A stretch of 62,673 bases of DNA from a virus. Where the stretch lies: positions 1 to 62,673 of the IMG/VR virus record IMGVR_UViG_3300006751_000010, one strand, 5' to 3'. A program made the position numbers and the translations under genes. How positions within the stretch are numbered: position 1 is the first letter of the stretch; each line of letters begins with the position of its first letter. The notes beneath the pieces were generated by a model, which was not told where the DNA came from, ran no database searches, and was given only the letters and a program-made list of their open reading frames with translations. Shown one piece after another: positions 1 to 8,564 of this stretch.

Positions 1-307
1 AAAAGTCTGCTGTTAAAGGAATAACATCATGTTGAAAACATATAATATATTTACAATTAGGTCTATTTTTATTTATCCAATCTATAAGAGTTTGTGTGGC
101 CATTTGCACTCCAGTAGATTTATTTTCTAAAAAAACAATATTATGTTGATTACAAATAGATTTACCTTTTTGCAATTCTTGACTACAAGAACCGTCGTCG
201 ACATTTATAAATTCAAACCCGTCGAAATTTATATGTTTAAGAACTTCTCCTTGTAACATATCGTAATTATTCCTAGAAGAAACGTATATAATTATATTAT
301 CTTTCAT
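1..307 (-). CDS. glycosyltransferase family 2-like protein, 3' end cut by window
   Basis: Partial gene; the ATG is at 307 and it overlaps the preceding gene's stop as ATGA, so the two are probably translationally coupled. About 102 residues are visible. They begin MKDNIIIYVSSRNNYDML and carry an INVDDGS segment like the nucleotide-sugar-binding strand of GT-A family 2 enzymes, then a CFQHDVIP segment. It is the last visible member of a run of seven glycosyltransferase-like genes. The domain assignment rests on the N-terminal Rossmann-like pattern only. The catalytic half lies outside the window, so donor and acceptor cannot be judged. Confidence 0.5.
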   Translation of the reverse strand, partial: MKDNIIIYVSSRNNYDMLQGEVLKHINFDGFEFINVDDGSCSQELQKGKSICNQHNIVFLENKSTGVQMATQTLIDWINKNRPNCKYIICFQHDVIPLTADF

Positions 308-1323
308 AAAAACTTTTTAATATTATTTAACATGATTTTAGTCGAATTAAAATCAATTCCTCCTTCAATTGTATTTTTAATAAAATCATGTTTTGTTTCA
401 TAATTATCTATATATGTTATTATATCATCTGTTAAATTAAAAACTCCATCATAATCATGAAATGCTCCAATTTGTCCAGAATTTTTAATAATAACAGTAG
501 GTATGCCTAATTGTATTGATTTAAATGTTAATGTAGATGGCGCAGATATTACAAATTTACTTTCTGCTACTAGTTTATTATCATTAATTGTATCTACTAT
601 AATTTTATATTTTAATGTTTTTGGTAATATAGAACGTAAATATTTAACATTACGATTATAATCTAATTCGTCTGCCCTACTTTTTAATTTAATTGCAATT
701 GGTAAATTATATATATTTTGTAATTTTTTTAAATTAAGTTCTTTTATAAATTTGTCATTAAATACTATAGGAAATGGGCTTTTGCGATTTCCTAAAAAAT
801 TTACAATAATTAATATATGTTTTTTCTCTAAATTTTGATATAGTTTTAATATATCATTTGATGGAATTCCACCTAAAAGACAATGATCATATAATTTTTC
901 TGTTTTTCCAAAAACAAAACATTTGTCAAATGATATTTTATGTGATTTTTTTACGTGCCATGTTTTATCTAAATTCCAATTACCATGACTACATGCAATC
1001 AATGGACATGATTTTAATAAATAAATGTCCATTAAATTAGTTTTTTGAGAATCGCGATTATCATCACTTATTATTAAATCATATTTTTTAAAATTAATTT
1101 TTTTAATCGATCTATTTCCATTATATTTATTATCAAAATAATGTAAGTATGTTTTATCGAAATAGTTTCGTAAATCATAGTCTCCTACCCATCTATGTCT
1201 AGTAGAATCCATTTGATATACTTTTAATAAATCAAGTTTATAATCTTTAGATAAAAAAGGAATTATAGGATATATTCGTTCACCTGTTCGATATTGGGAT
1301 GTTATAAATAATATTCGTTTCAT
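304..1323 (-). CDS. GT-B type glycosyl/glycerophosphotransferase-like protein
   Basis: Protein of 339 residues. It starts with a Rossmann-type strand (KRILFITSQYRTGERI). Near residue 265 it has the C-terminal signature ISAPSTLTFKSIQLGIPTV, which resembles the donor-binding helix of GT-B enzymes such as CDP-glycerol glycerophosphotransferases and UDP-GlcNAc epimerase-like proteins. There is no signal peptide or membrane segment, so it is likely cytoplasmic. The start overlaps the stop of the preceding DUF616 gene by ATGA, and its own stop overlaps the next gene the same way. It belongs to the glycosyltransferase cluster. I am fairly sure of the fold class but not of the substrate. Confidence 0.5.
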   Translation of the reverse strand: MKRILFITSQYRTGERIYPIIPFLSKDYKLDLLKVYQMDSTRHRWVGDYDLRNYFDKTYLHYFDNKYNGNRSIKKINFKKYDLIISDDNRDSQKTNLMDIYLLKSCPLIACSHGNWNLDKTWHVKKSHKISFDKCFVFGKTEKLYDHCLLGGIPSNDILKLYQNLEKKHILIIVNFLGNRKSPFPIVFNDKFIKELNLKKLQNIYNLPIAIKLKSRADELDYNRNVKYLRSILPKTLKYKIIVDTINDNKLVAESKFVISAPSTLTFKSIQLGIPTVIIKNSGQIGAFHDYDGVFNLTDDIITYIDNYETKHDFIKNTIEGGIDFNSTKIMLNNIKKFL

Positions 1324-1985
1324 TTGTGATTCTTTATATCAAAATACTGATTGTGTCTAATATCATCATGAATATACTCAAAATCAAAATTATTTTTCCA
1401 AGCTGAATAATTAAAACTAAGTTGGTCTCTTTTAGAACCATATTTAATTTCAGTCCACCAATCTTCCATTACTTTGATTACTGATGTATTATTATGCGCA
1501 CGGTATAATATACCACTTGACAGTAAACCATTGTCTTTCGGATACCCTTTACTAAGATATCGGTTCATTTGTTCTTTGATAATATATGGATTATCCTTAA
1601 ATTGTTTTCCGGGGACTTGGCCTAATGCAAATATTGCATTTGCTTCTTCATATATACAATTTCTTTTATCATAACATTTGGTATGATCATATACTTTCAT
1701 CTTTATAGGTGTAATTTGTTCTAAGAACTCGCCAACTATTTGAAAGTTACCATCTTGCCAAATAGAATAATCATATTCAGGAAACCATCGATGAGGTAAT
1801 ATTTTATATTTTCTAGCAGTTCTCGTATTATCTTCATATAAAGGGAATATTTTACGAATTTCCCATATTTTGCTTTTAATATCTCTATCAGTAAAACATA
1901 CAAAATCAACGCCAGGTGGTTTTACAAGTGGTTCGTTGAGAATATCATATCCTCCAATAATTGCTGTATATACTACTATTTTCAT
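1320..1985 (-). CDS. DUF616/TOD1-type glycosyltransferase
   Basis: Protein of 221 residues. It begins KIVVYTAIIGGYDILNEP, followed by VDFVCFTDRD, a combination typical of the DUF616 (TOD1/MUCI70) glycosyltransferase family. Further family-like features are an IWQDGN segment near residue 97 that could hold the metal-binding acidic residues, and a conserved-looking KRDQLSFNYSAWK near residue 188. It is expected to be a cytoplasmic, nucleotide-sugar-dependent transferase. It is coupled by ATGA overlaps to both neighbours. The acceptor could be a virion protein, DNA or a host surface glycan; the sequence does not say. Confidence 0.65.
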   Translation of the reverse strand: MKIVVYTAIIGGYDILNEPLVKPPGVDFVCFTDRDIKSKIWEIRKIFPLYEDNTRTARKYKILPHRWFPEYDYSIWQDGNFQIVGEFLEQITPIKMKVYDHTKCYDKRNCIYEEANAIFALGQVPGKQFKDNPYIIKEQMNRYLSKGYPKDNGLLSSGILYRAHNNTSVIKVMEDWWTEIKYGSKRDQLSFNYSAWKNNFDFEYIHDDIRHNQYFDIKNHK

Positions 1986-2827
1986 AAATATATTTCACTT
2001 TTTATATAATTAGATCCTAATTTTCCACGTGGAATAGTATATGTAGGAGCATAGTTTGCAATAGTATCATTAACACCAGTTTGATTTCCAATATTAAATT
2101 TAGCTAACGATTTAATAAATAATTGAATTCGTATATTAATATATCTCATATCTAATGCTTTTTGGAAATTAAAACAATTATCTTGTTTAGATGTCCAATA
2201 AAACATAGGTAAATTATATTCATCTAATTTTTGTTGTATTAATTCTTGATTTTCATTATTATATCGATTGGAAATCAATAATGTACCAAATTCTCCTTTG
2301 CAATGATCATTAATTATATTTTTTGCAAATTGTTTTTCTTTTTCTGTCCAATATATTTCAGGTTCGATATCTTCAAAGTTATCAAATTGCCAAAAACGTA
2401 ATATTTGTTCTAATAATGGCATATCTTCATCTCCATTATATATTCGATAATGATCGTTAAATATATCTCCATCAAATGAATCTATAAATCCATCAACATA
2501 TGGATTATTATCAAAAATAGTATGAACTACTTGAAATGGATCATTCCACGAAGACCAATTATTTTCTAAATGTGCAAACATTTGTCTTAATAATTTTAGA
2601 CTTGGAATCCATACTTTACAATTAGGATATTTTTCTTTTAATTTACGAGGCATTGCTGAAATAATACCCCAATCACCTAAACCAAAACATGTACGTAAAA
2701 TTATAAAATTTTCTTGTTGTAAATATTCATCTGGAATGTATGATGGAGATGAAGTAGGAAATCCTAATTGAGTAACGTCGCCGGCATTAAAAAGTTGATT
2801 ATTATATGTTCTCCAAAATAGTGGCAT
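1982..2827 (-). CDS. GT9-like (heptosyltransferase-type) glycosyltransferase
   Basis: Protein of 281 residues. The pattern near residue 47 (LRTCFGLGDWGIISAMPRKL) recalls the N-terminal GxGD-xxxxxPxxxxL motif of ADP-heptose:LPS transferases (GT9). The C-terminal GNQTGVNDTIANYAPTY resembles the G-x-D/T-S/T-G-xxH-x-A motif that holds the donor. The middle part is rich in aromatic and acidic residues. No membrane segment is seen. It sits within a string of transferases with minimal spacing, so it is probably made from a common mRNA. The fold class is likely; the donor sugar is unknown. Confidence 0.5.
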   Translation of the reverse strand: MPLFWRTYNNQLFNAGDVTQLGFPTSSPSYIPDEYLQQENFIILRTCFGLGDWGIISAMPRKLKEKYPNCKVWIPSLKLLRQMFAHLENNWSSWNDPFQVVHTIFDNNPYVDGFIDSFDGDIFNDHYRIYNGDEDMPLLEQILRFWQFDNFEDIEPEIYWTEKEKQFAKNIINDHCKGEFGTLLISNRYNNENQELIQQKLDEYNLPMFYWTSKQDNCFNFQKALDMRYINIRIQLFIKSLAKFNIGNQTGVNDTIANYAPTYTIPRGKLGSNYIKSEIYL

Positions 2828-2828
2828 A

Positions 2829-3452
2829 TTATTGTAATGTATTATAATAGTTATTTTGCTGTTCTTGTCTTGTAATAGTTTTTTCGTGTATTAAACACCA
2901 TTCTTTATCTGTAGGTAAATGTGATATAGTTTTATAACCTTCTAATACTTCATGTACCTTATTTTTCCATTGTATTTTGCTGTTATTTTTATATATTCTC
3001 CATTGATAGTCCGGAAAATTTACCCAGCCATGTTCGTTTACTCGCCATCCCCATTTATCAATATGTTGTTGAGTAAGTCCCTCTACCGTATTAATTCTTG
3101 GAACTAATAATACATCTACATCATTTTGTTGTAGAACTTGTGGTAAAATTTTAAAAATATATTCATTAGGTAATTCGTCTGCATCAATTTGATAAATGTA
3201 ATCTCCTTTACACATATCCGTTAATCGATTTTTCATATTAGCAAAATGACCATCAAAAGAATAAAAAAACCAATTAAATTCGTCATTTATTGAATTTTCT
3301 TTTAAAAAAGCTTCTACTGATTCTGATCCATTTTTACTATCAAATAATACTATTACTTCATCATTAATTTGTTTATTCGCGACTAAATATGGTATTAAAC
3401 GTTGGATTTCTGTTAATTCAGTACATACCGTAACAGCGTAACTTATTTTCAT
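2829..3452 (-). CDS. family 2 glycosyltransferase (GT-A)
   Basis: Protein of 207 residues. The N-terminus KISYAVTVCTELTEIQRLI and the central YIYQIDADELPNEYI, with its DAD metal-binding motif near residue 96, mark a GT-A family 2 glycosyltransferase of the WaaE/lipopolysaccharide type. It is slightly short but covers the catalytic domain; the C-terminal KNKVHEVLEGY and CLIHEKT segments fit the usual acceptor side. It is separated by three bases from the upstream transferase and one base from the downstream gene, so it is clearly part of the same operon. Enzyme class is confident; acceptor unknown. Confidence 0.7.
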   Translation of the reverse strand: MKISYAVTVCTELTEIQRLIPYLVANKQINDEVIVLFDSKNGSESVEAFLKENSINDEFNWFFYSFDGHFANMKNRLTDMCKGDYIYQIDADELPNEYIFKILPQVLQQNDVDVLLVPRINTVEGLTQQHIDKWGWRVNEHGWVNFPDYQWRIYKNNSKIQWKNKVHEVLEGYKTISHLPTDKEWCLIHEKTITRQEQQNNYYNTLQ

Positions 3453-3455
3453 ATT

Positions 3456-4736
3456 TTATGCTTTTTGTAAATTAGGTAATTTTAATTTTGGTAATTCATT
3501 TGTTGATTTTAACTTTGGTAATTCTAATTTTACTTGTTGCGGAATATCTGATACATTTTGTTGAATCATATTAATAATATCTTCATATGATTTAGATATA
3601 TGTTGTTTAGTAAAATTAGATCTAACAAAATATCTTTGCCGTTTTGCTAATTCAGACCATTTTTTATAATTTTTTAAAATGTCTTCAAACATTTTACTAG
3701 CATATTTATAATCTACAGAAAACCATTTTGCGCCTTTAATAAGAAATTTATCTCTAGCAGATTTATGAATTGGGGTTAATTGACCTGGTAAGGCACATAT
3801 AAAATCTTTTTTGAGAAAATCAACCTGTCCGGAATAATGTGGAGCGAGTATTGGTTTTCCTATAGAGCTAAATTCTAATAAAGGCCGGCCAAACCCTTCT
3901 GATTTTGTAAATGAAACCATTGCTTTAATTTTAGGGTGATTATATAATGCATTCATTTCGCGCGTAGTTAAATCTCCATGTAATAAATATACTGACGGTA
4001 ATTTATTATTTACAAATAATTTAGATATTTCGTTAATACGATTTTCTATATCTAATCTATCTGATACAGAATATGTAGCTCCGCTAGTTTTTAATATTAA
4101 AGCTGGGGTATTGTTTTTATTTTTATATGTATTAAAAAAGCAATGTAATAACCCAGAAAGATTTTTTCTATCTTCTCCTAAATATCCTTTTAACCAATGT
4201 CCTACACATAAAAACGCTTTAGACTCTTTTACTTGTTGATCGATAACTGAGATATTTGTTGTTACATTTTTATTATCATATAATGTATCATCAAAATATT
4301 CAGAAATAACTTGTATATTTGTTGTTATTGGTTTATTATGTTGTTTTGCTGTATCTTCAAATACTTTCTTCGTAAAATTACTAGGAACAATAGTTATTTG
4401 CATTTTATTTATATTATCAATCCATTCAGGAGGACAAATATCTCCTTCAGTGCCAGCCGTAACGCCGATATTATATTTGCCGACGGGTTGAAATTCATTG
4501 GGTACTGTAATTTGTACCCAAATATCTGGTTGTGATGTTAGTGGTAAAGGAATTATCTGGGCTTGCCACTCGGTTGGTATAGGATATGTAAATGGTGTAT
4601 GTCCCCATGGCATGGATAATAATTTAATGTTCCAATCATTTGGTTTTTTATCAAAAAAATTACTAATAACTTCTCGAGCGTGATGGCCATAGCCACTTTG
4701 TGTAGCAACTGGTGATGATATGATTACTGTTCGCAT
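3456..4736 (-). CDS. GT4-type glycosyltransferase with LPKLK tail
   Basis: Protein of 426 residues with a GT-B fold. The N-terminal glycine loop is in SPVATQSGYGHHAREVI. The C-terminal half has a KGYLGEDRKN region, and FTKSEGFGRPLLEFSSIGKP near residue 277 is the E-x7-E-type donor-binding motif of family 4 enzymes. The last 30 residues repeat LPKLK-type motifs (LELPKLK, ELPKLK, KLPNLQK). The upstream transferase carries the same motif at its N-terminus, hinting at docking between the two or to a shared partner. Its start overlaps the upstream gene by 13 bases. Function as a glycosyltransferase is well supported; substrate is unknown. Confidence 0.75.
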   Translation of the reverse strand: MRTVIISSPVATQSGYGHHAREVISNFFDKKPNDWNIKLLSMPWGHTPFTYPIPTEWQAQIIPLPLTSQPDIWVQITVPNEFQPVGKYNIGVTAGTEGDICPPEWIDNINKMQITIVPSNFTKKVFEDTAKQHNKPITTNIQVISEYFDDTLYDNKNVTTNISVIDQQVKESKAFLCVGHWLKGYLGEDRKNLSGLLHCFFNTYKNKNNTPALILKTSGATYSVSDRLDIENRINEISKLFVNNKLPSVYLLHGDLTTREMNALYNHPKIKAMVSFTKSEGFGRPLLEFSSIGKPILAPHYSGQVDFLKKDFICALPGQLTPIHKSARDKFLIKGAKWFSVDYKYASKMFEDILKNYKKWSELAKRQRYFVRSNFTKQHISKSYEDIINMIQQNVSDIPQQVKLELPKLKSTNELPKLKLPNLQKA

Positions 4737-6232
4737 ACTATTCCTAAATTTTTATATTTTTTTGGTGTTACTTTATTTAATGTATATCTTAATTTTGGTT
4801 GTTTTGGTACTTCAAATAAATAATTAATCATTTCGATCATTTTATTTCCCATTTGTTGTCCGGTTAATCCATTTTCTAAACAAAATGATCTTCCAGCAGC
4901 GCCACAATCTTTTCTAACATCGGGTGGTGTTTCCCACCATTGCATAATAGCATTAGCTACATCTTCAAATTTGACTCTATCATCAAAAATATATGGTGTA
5001 GCTGGAGATCCTTGTAATGATCTATTGCTAGGAAAAACAGGAGCCACCCAACGGCCATGTGTTTTATAGTTGCCTCGGTGATTTGTTGCGAAATCACCTG
5101 TAAATTGTAGCCATTTTCCATTTTCATCTAAAAAGCCGCATTGATCTTGTAATCCGCCAGTTACATTATTAATAATTGGAGTTTCAGATAATAATGCTTC
5201 TGTACTACTGAGTCCCCATCCTTCATTTGATGCTATATTAATAACGACATCTGCTACATTATACATTGCGTTTAATTCAGGTGCGGATAATTTTGATTCA
5301 GAAAATAATATTTTACAATTTGGTGCTAATATGTCTCCGATCGCTCTTAAATCTGTTCCATTGCTATCTACAACAACAGTATGCATTAATAATGCTACTC
5401 TAGATTGATCTTCTTTTGGTAATTTATCAACAAATGTTTTAAATGATAATATTACATCTCCTGGTTGTTTTCTTCTTATATTTCGATTATTCCAAAATAC
5501 AATAAAATCTACATTATTTTTTAATTTAATCTCTTTATGTAATTTTTTATATAATTCATCAGAATCATCTAATGGTTTAAATATATTATGATTTAATCCA
5601 TGAGGAACATATCCAGTAATTGTAGTATCTGAATATTTAAATTGATCTAATTTATTATCTTTATCATAATTTATAACATTAAATCCATTTTGAGTTAAAA
5701 CTTCCCGGTGGATGTTATCAGACTGACTACTTATACCCATAATAAGATCACAACTTGCATAAAATGGAGCATTCCACATTGGATATGGGAGATCATCCCA
5801 TATAGAATAATAAATAATAGGTATTCCGTATGTTGTTTTAATTTCATGTTCTATTTGATATAGCCACGTCCAATATCTAGGATCAGTAAAATGAAAAATA
5901 GCATCTGGTTTTTCTTGTGTCAGTAATGCAAATAATATATTTCTATCTCCATAACCAGACCACGGAATAATTTTTACTGATGCATCGTGTATTCCGGATT
6001 CTTTTGCGAATTCTGTAGATACGTCTACCCCTTTAGCATGATCCGGATGTTTAAGTGCTGCTCCTAATTGAACCCAATCATATTCTTTTACTGTATTTAA
6101 AATTATTTCTTTACTAATAGTACCTATTCCAGATGGCAATCTTAAATCATCTGAAAGTAATAAAATTTTTTTCTTTTTAATTTTAGGAGTAGTGGAGTCT
6201 ATTTTTTTTAATTTTGGCAATTTTATTTCCAT
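4724..6232 (-). CDS. GT4-type glycosyltransferase with N-terminal LPKLK segment
   Basis: Protein of 502 residues, first gene of the glycosyltransferase operon. After MEIKLPKLKKID and a basic stretch comes a GT-B N-terminal domain (ILLLSDDLRLPSGIGTISKE). The C-terminal donor site is INIASNEGWGLSSTEALLS followed by ETPIINNVTGGLQDQ, typical of family 4. A TATATTTAT-like element at 6256-6270 lies about 25 bases before the start, and the leader carries AAAAGG. It is expected to be cytoplasmic. The matching LPKLK motif in the next gene suggests that the pair works as a complex. Acceptor is unknown: DNA, tail protein or host glycan. Confidence 0.75.
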   Translation of the reverse strand: MEIKLPKLKKIDSTTPKIKKKKILLLSDDLRLPSGIGTISKEIILNTVKEYDWVQLGAALKHPDHAKGVDVSTEFAKESGIHDASVKIIPWSGYGDRNILFALLTQEKPDAIFHFTDPRYWTWLYQIEHEIKTTYGIPIIYYSIWDDLPYPMWNAPFYASCDLIMGISSQSDNIHREVLTQNGFNVINYDKDNKLDQFKYSDTTITGYVPHGLNHNIFKPLDDSDELYKKLHKEIKLKNNVDFIVFWNNRNIRRKQPGDVILSFKTFVDKLPKEDQSRVALLMHTVVVDSNGTDLRAIGDILAPNCKILFSESKLSAPELNAMYNVADVVINIASNEGWGLSSTEALLSETPIINNVTGGLQDQCGFLDENGKWLQFTGDFATNHRGNYKTHGRWVAPVFPSNRSLQGSPATPYIFDDRVKFEDVANAIMQWWETPPDVRKDCGAAGRSFCLENGLTGQQMGNKMIEMINYLFEVPKQPKLRYTLNKVTPKKYKNLGIVCEQ

Positions 6233-6255
6233 TGTAACCTTTTACTTTTATAACT

Positions 6256-6270
6256 TTTATATAAATATTA
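6256..6270 (-). promoter_or_regulatory. TATATTTAT-type late promoter candidate for the glycosyltransferase operon
   Basis: On the minus strand the sequence reads TAATATTTATATAAA, the same element that precedes most structural genes. It lies just upstream of the first glycosyltransferase start, in the gap after which the SLOG gene lies. Motif recurrence is seen in the sequence; promoter function is inferred. Confidence 0.5.
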
Positions 6271-6675
6271 TTAACCTAAAATAACTACTGGTTTTTTTAG
6301 TTTATTTATGTTAGTATATGCTGTTTTTAATACAGGATCTAATTTTTCTTCGTTAGTCATAATAATCATGTAATCACAATTTTGTGCTAATAATTTCATT
6401 CTATGATGTAATTGACTGAAATGATATTGTTTTCCGTAATATGATTTGGGCATGGCTGAATATAAATTATATCCTGAAAATGATGGATTATATTCTTGAT
6501 ATTTCAATCCAAATTCTAATGTATATTTTCTAACCATACTATTGGCACCTTCTTTTCCTCCTGCTCCTAATACAGTAACATCATCACCGAAACGATGTTT
6601 AAGTTCTGTTAAAGTTTTTTGAACTTTTCTTCGATTTTGCCAATTTGTATTTCCTAGTACCGCTACTTGTTTCAT
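6271..6675 (-). CDS. SLOG/YpsA-like nucleotide-binding Rossmann protein
   Basis: I chose the ATG at 6675 (134 residues) because it has an AGGAGA ribosome-binding site ten bases upstream and overlaps the upstream nuclease stop as ATGA; a start nine codons earlier is possible. KQVAVLGNTNWQNRRKVQ, then VLGAGGKEGANSMVRKY near residue 45 (conserved glycines plus a basic helix), and a final MIIMTNEEK...PVVILG resemble the SLOG superfamily (YspA/DUF2493, DprA-like). These proteins bind nucleotides or nucleic acids. Coupling to an Fe-S nuclease suggests a shared task in DNA processing or nucleotide sensing. The exact function is unknown. Confidence 0.55.
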   Translation of the reverse strand: MKQVAVLGNTNWQNRRKVQKTLTELKHRFGDDVTVLGAGGKEGANSMVRKYTLEFGLKYQEYNPSFSGYNLYSAMPKSYYGKQYHFSQLHHRMKLLAQNCDYMIIMTNEEKLDPVLKTAYTNINKLKKPVVILG

Positions 6676-7628
6676 TCTCGTATTCTCTCCTGTTTTGGAC
6701 AATTAACTTCATCTGTTTTAAATGGGCACCATTTGCAATGTTTATTACCTTTGCCGGCAATTGCTAAATAGTTAGCGGAGGTATTTTTATTTCCGTCTTC
6801 ATCAAAACAATTTGATATAAATGCATCTATACTTTTTTGAACTTTTCTTTGAGTAACAGTACCAGCTGCTGGTCTGTGAATTTGTATACGTTTTTGTGGA
6901 AACATTGAATTTTCAATTAATTTTCTTTTAACTATAAAAAATTCAACATCTATTTTTTCTTTAGGTATTCCAAATTGTTTAGAAAAATAATTTTTATATG
7001 CAACTAATTGTGCTGATTTTATATTATCCGCTTTTTGCCATTTATTCCAACCCATTCGGCTAGTTTTTATATCATATATAGTTATACTATTAGTTGGAAT
7101 ATGTCTAACAACTAAATCTATAAATCCATACCAATATACAGACGAATTTTCTTCAGAAGCTTGAGAACATAATTCAACTTCGATTCCAACTAATTCATAA
7201 TTTTTAGTAGAAAAATATTGAGCTCGTTTCTTTTTAAACCAATCTAATATAGCAATACCATCTTCTAAATATTCAGTTAATTCGTCAGGATTAGAAAAAT
7301 GTTCTCCATTATTTTTTTCTACAGATTCAGTATATTCTTTTCTTAAATTATTAATTAACATCGTAGATAAATCTAATTTATCTGCTTGTTTAACTGAGTC
7401 TGTATATAATATGGTTAAATAGTCTTGAAGTGTTTCATGAAATGCAGTACCAAAACTTAAATTAATGCCATAATTAAATGGAGCTAATCCGTCTATATAT
7501 GATAATTTCCATTGTTTAGGACATTTTTCATACATTGACCATTGTGAGTATGATATACGTCTAGGTACTTGTGTTGCATCCCTTAAGGATAACTTATAAA
7601 TTGGATTAATATAATTGCCGCTTTTCAT
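6672..7628 (-). CDS. PD-(D/E)XK nuclease with Cas4/AddB-like iron-sulphur cluster
   Basis: Protein of 318 residues. It begins with ISYSQWSMYEKCPKQWKLSY (first cluster cysteine, near residue 37), followed by a helix with GTAFHETLQ. The catalytic core is GFIDLVVRH and TIYDIKTS, giving D-x(n)-D-x-K, with a QLVAYK motif nearby. Three clustered cysteines at the C-terminus (KHCKWCPFK, then NCPK) complete a 4Fe-4S site as in Cas4 and AddB. It is probably a 5'-directed single-strand or end-processing nuclease in recombination or replication. It overlaps the SLOG-like gene by ATGA and follows the clamp-loader genes. Family assignment is firm; role is inferred. Confidence 0.75.
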   Translation of the reverse strand: MKSGNYINPIYKLSLRDATQVPRRISYSQWSMYEKCPKQWKLSYIDGLAPFNYGINLSFGTAFHETLQDYLTILYTDSVKQADKLDLSTMLINNLRKEYTESVEKNNGEHFSNPDELTEYLEDGIAILDWFKKKRAQYFSTKNYELVGIEVELCSQASEENSSVYWYGFIDLVVRHIPTNSITIYDIKTSRMGWNKWQKADNIKSAQLVAYKNYFSKQFGIPKEKIDVEFFIVKRKLIENSMFPQKRIQIHRPAAGTVTQRKVQKSIDAFISNCFDEDGNKNTSANYLAIAGKGNKHCKWCPFKTDEVNCPKQERIRE

Positions 7629-7664
7629 TATTTATATAATAATAAATTTTACAATAATATCCAA

Positions 7665-8108
7665 TTATTTTATACCTTTTAATAATCGTTTTTTATCTGT
7701 TAATGAATATCCATATAATGTTAAAATATATTCACATTTTTCTTTGTTCATTAATCCAATATATTCAGTAGCTTCAGATTGACTTATTTGATAATGCTCT
7801 GCTAATTGTTTAACTAACTCTTTATTGTATTTATCTGCAGCTTTCCCTTTTATATATTTTGCAAAGCTTTTAGATTGAGGTAACATATCATGATATAATC
7901 GATAAGTGTCTTTTGGAGACAACGTGCCTATAGTAAAATGTTGAAATGCATTGATTATTTCAACTAATTCTTGTCTCATTGATAGCCATCTATTAACGAT
8001 GAATGGAGAAAATTTCTTTTGGTCTATATCAGAATATTTATTCCAATCTTTCTTTTTATGGGTTATCCCAGCAATAAAATCAAATATAGTTGCAGGTTTT
8101 TTTGACAT
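7665..8108 (-). CDS. 62: clamp loader small subunit, gp62-like
   Basis: Protein of 147 residues. Its KKFSPFIVNRWLSMRQELV, followed by a helical segment and KSFAKYIKGK, matches the small clamp-loader subunit (gp62) of marine T4-like phages, which is much shorter than the 187-residue T4 protein. With the ATPase at 8565-9491 it should form the gp44/62 complex that opens the sliding clamp and loads it at primer ends. Gene order (clamp, ATPase, small subunit) is the T4 order, although two small genes intervene. There is no catalytic motif, as expected. Assignment depends on a short conserved segment plus synteny. Confidence 0.65.
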   Translation of the reverse strand: MSKKPATIFDFIAGITHKKKDWNKYSDIDQKKFSPFIVNRWLSMRQELVEIINAFQHFTIGTLSPKDTYRLYHDMLPQSKSFAKYIKGKAADKYNKELVKQLAEHYQISQSEATEYIGLMNKEKCEYILTLYGYSLTDKKRLLKGIK

Positions 8109-8109
8109 A

Positions 8110-8319
8110 TTATAATTTATATTTTTGTATATATTTTTCCTTTAAACGTTTGCCCATTCCAATTTCTAATATAATTGCATTTTCGGGTATTCCAATTATT
8201 TTCTTTTGGTTAAGTATATCATCTATACATTTATTCCGGAAAGTTTTAATTTTTGTTCTAGCATTAGACCTATTAGATGTTTTAAAAACTATACTTACTA
8301 AATCTTTATGTATTTTCAT
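8110..8319 (-). CDS. small basic hypothetical protein
   Basis: Protein of 69 residues, strongly basic (lysine-rich), beginning MKIHKDLVSIVFKTSN and ending EKYIQKYKL. I recognise no family. It overlaps the upstream zinc-ribbon gene by four bases (ATGA) and ends one base before the clamp-loader small subunit, so it is certainly co-translated with them. Size, charge and position make a nucleic-acid-binding accessory factor of replication or late transcription plausible, but nothing in the sequence proves it. Confidence 0.4.
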   Translation of the reverse strand: MKIHKDLVSIVFKTSNRSNARTKIKTFRNKCIDDILNQKKIIGIPENAIILEIGMGKRLKEKYIQKYKL

Positions 8320-8561
8320 TTATCATTTGATTTAATATCGTCTTCTTTTTCTTGTTCAACTGGTCTAAATTCTTCTGGTATAAAGCCACAATCATCGCAA
8401 CGAAATGTAGGTATTGGTATTACCGAGTCTTGTGCTTCACCTGTTAATAATTTAGAAACTTTATTAATTGCTAAAACTTGTCGAAAGTATACACCTCCAC
8501 AATTATCGCATGTTATCGGCTTCATATCCGACGGTTTGATTTTTGGGTTTAAGTCCATCAT
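8316..8561 (-). CDS. zinc-ribbon protein of the replication cluster
   Basis: Protein of 81 residues with two CxxC knuckles: ITCDNCGG near residue 18 and FRCDDCGF near residue 54, about 35 residues apart. This is a typical zinc ribbon. The C-terminus is acidic (EEFRPVEQEKEDDIK). It lies between the clamp-loader ATPase and its small subunit. In T4-like phages, small proteins at such positions include clamp-binding late-transcription co-activators, but I see no specific gp33 signature. Function unknown; zinc binding is well supported. Confidence 0.55.
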   Translation of the reverse strand: MMDLNPKIKPSDMKPITCDNCGGVYFRQVLAINKVSKLLTGEAQDSVIPIPTFRCDDCGFIPEEFRPVEQEKEDDIKSNDK

Positions 8562-8564
8562 AAT

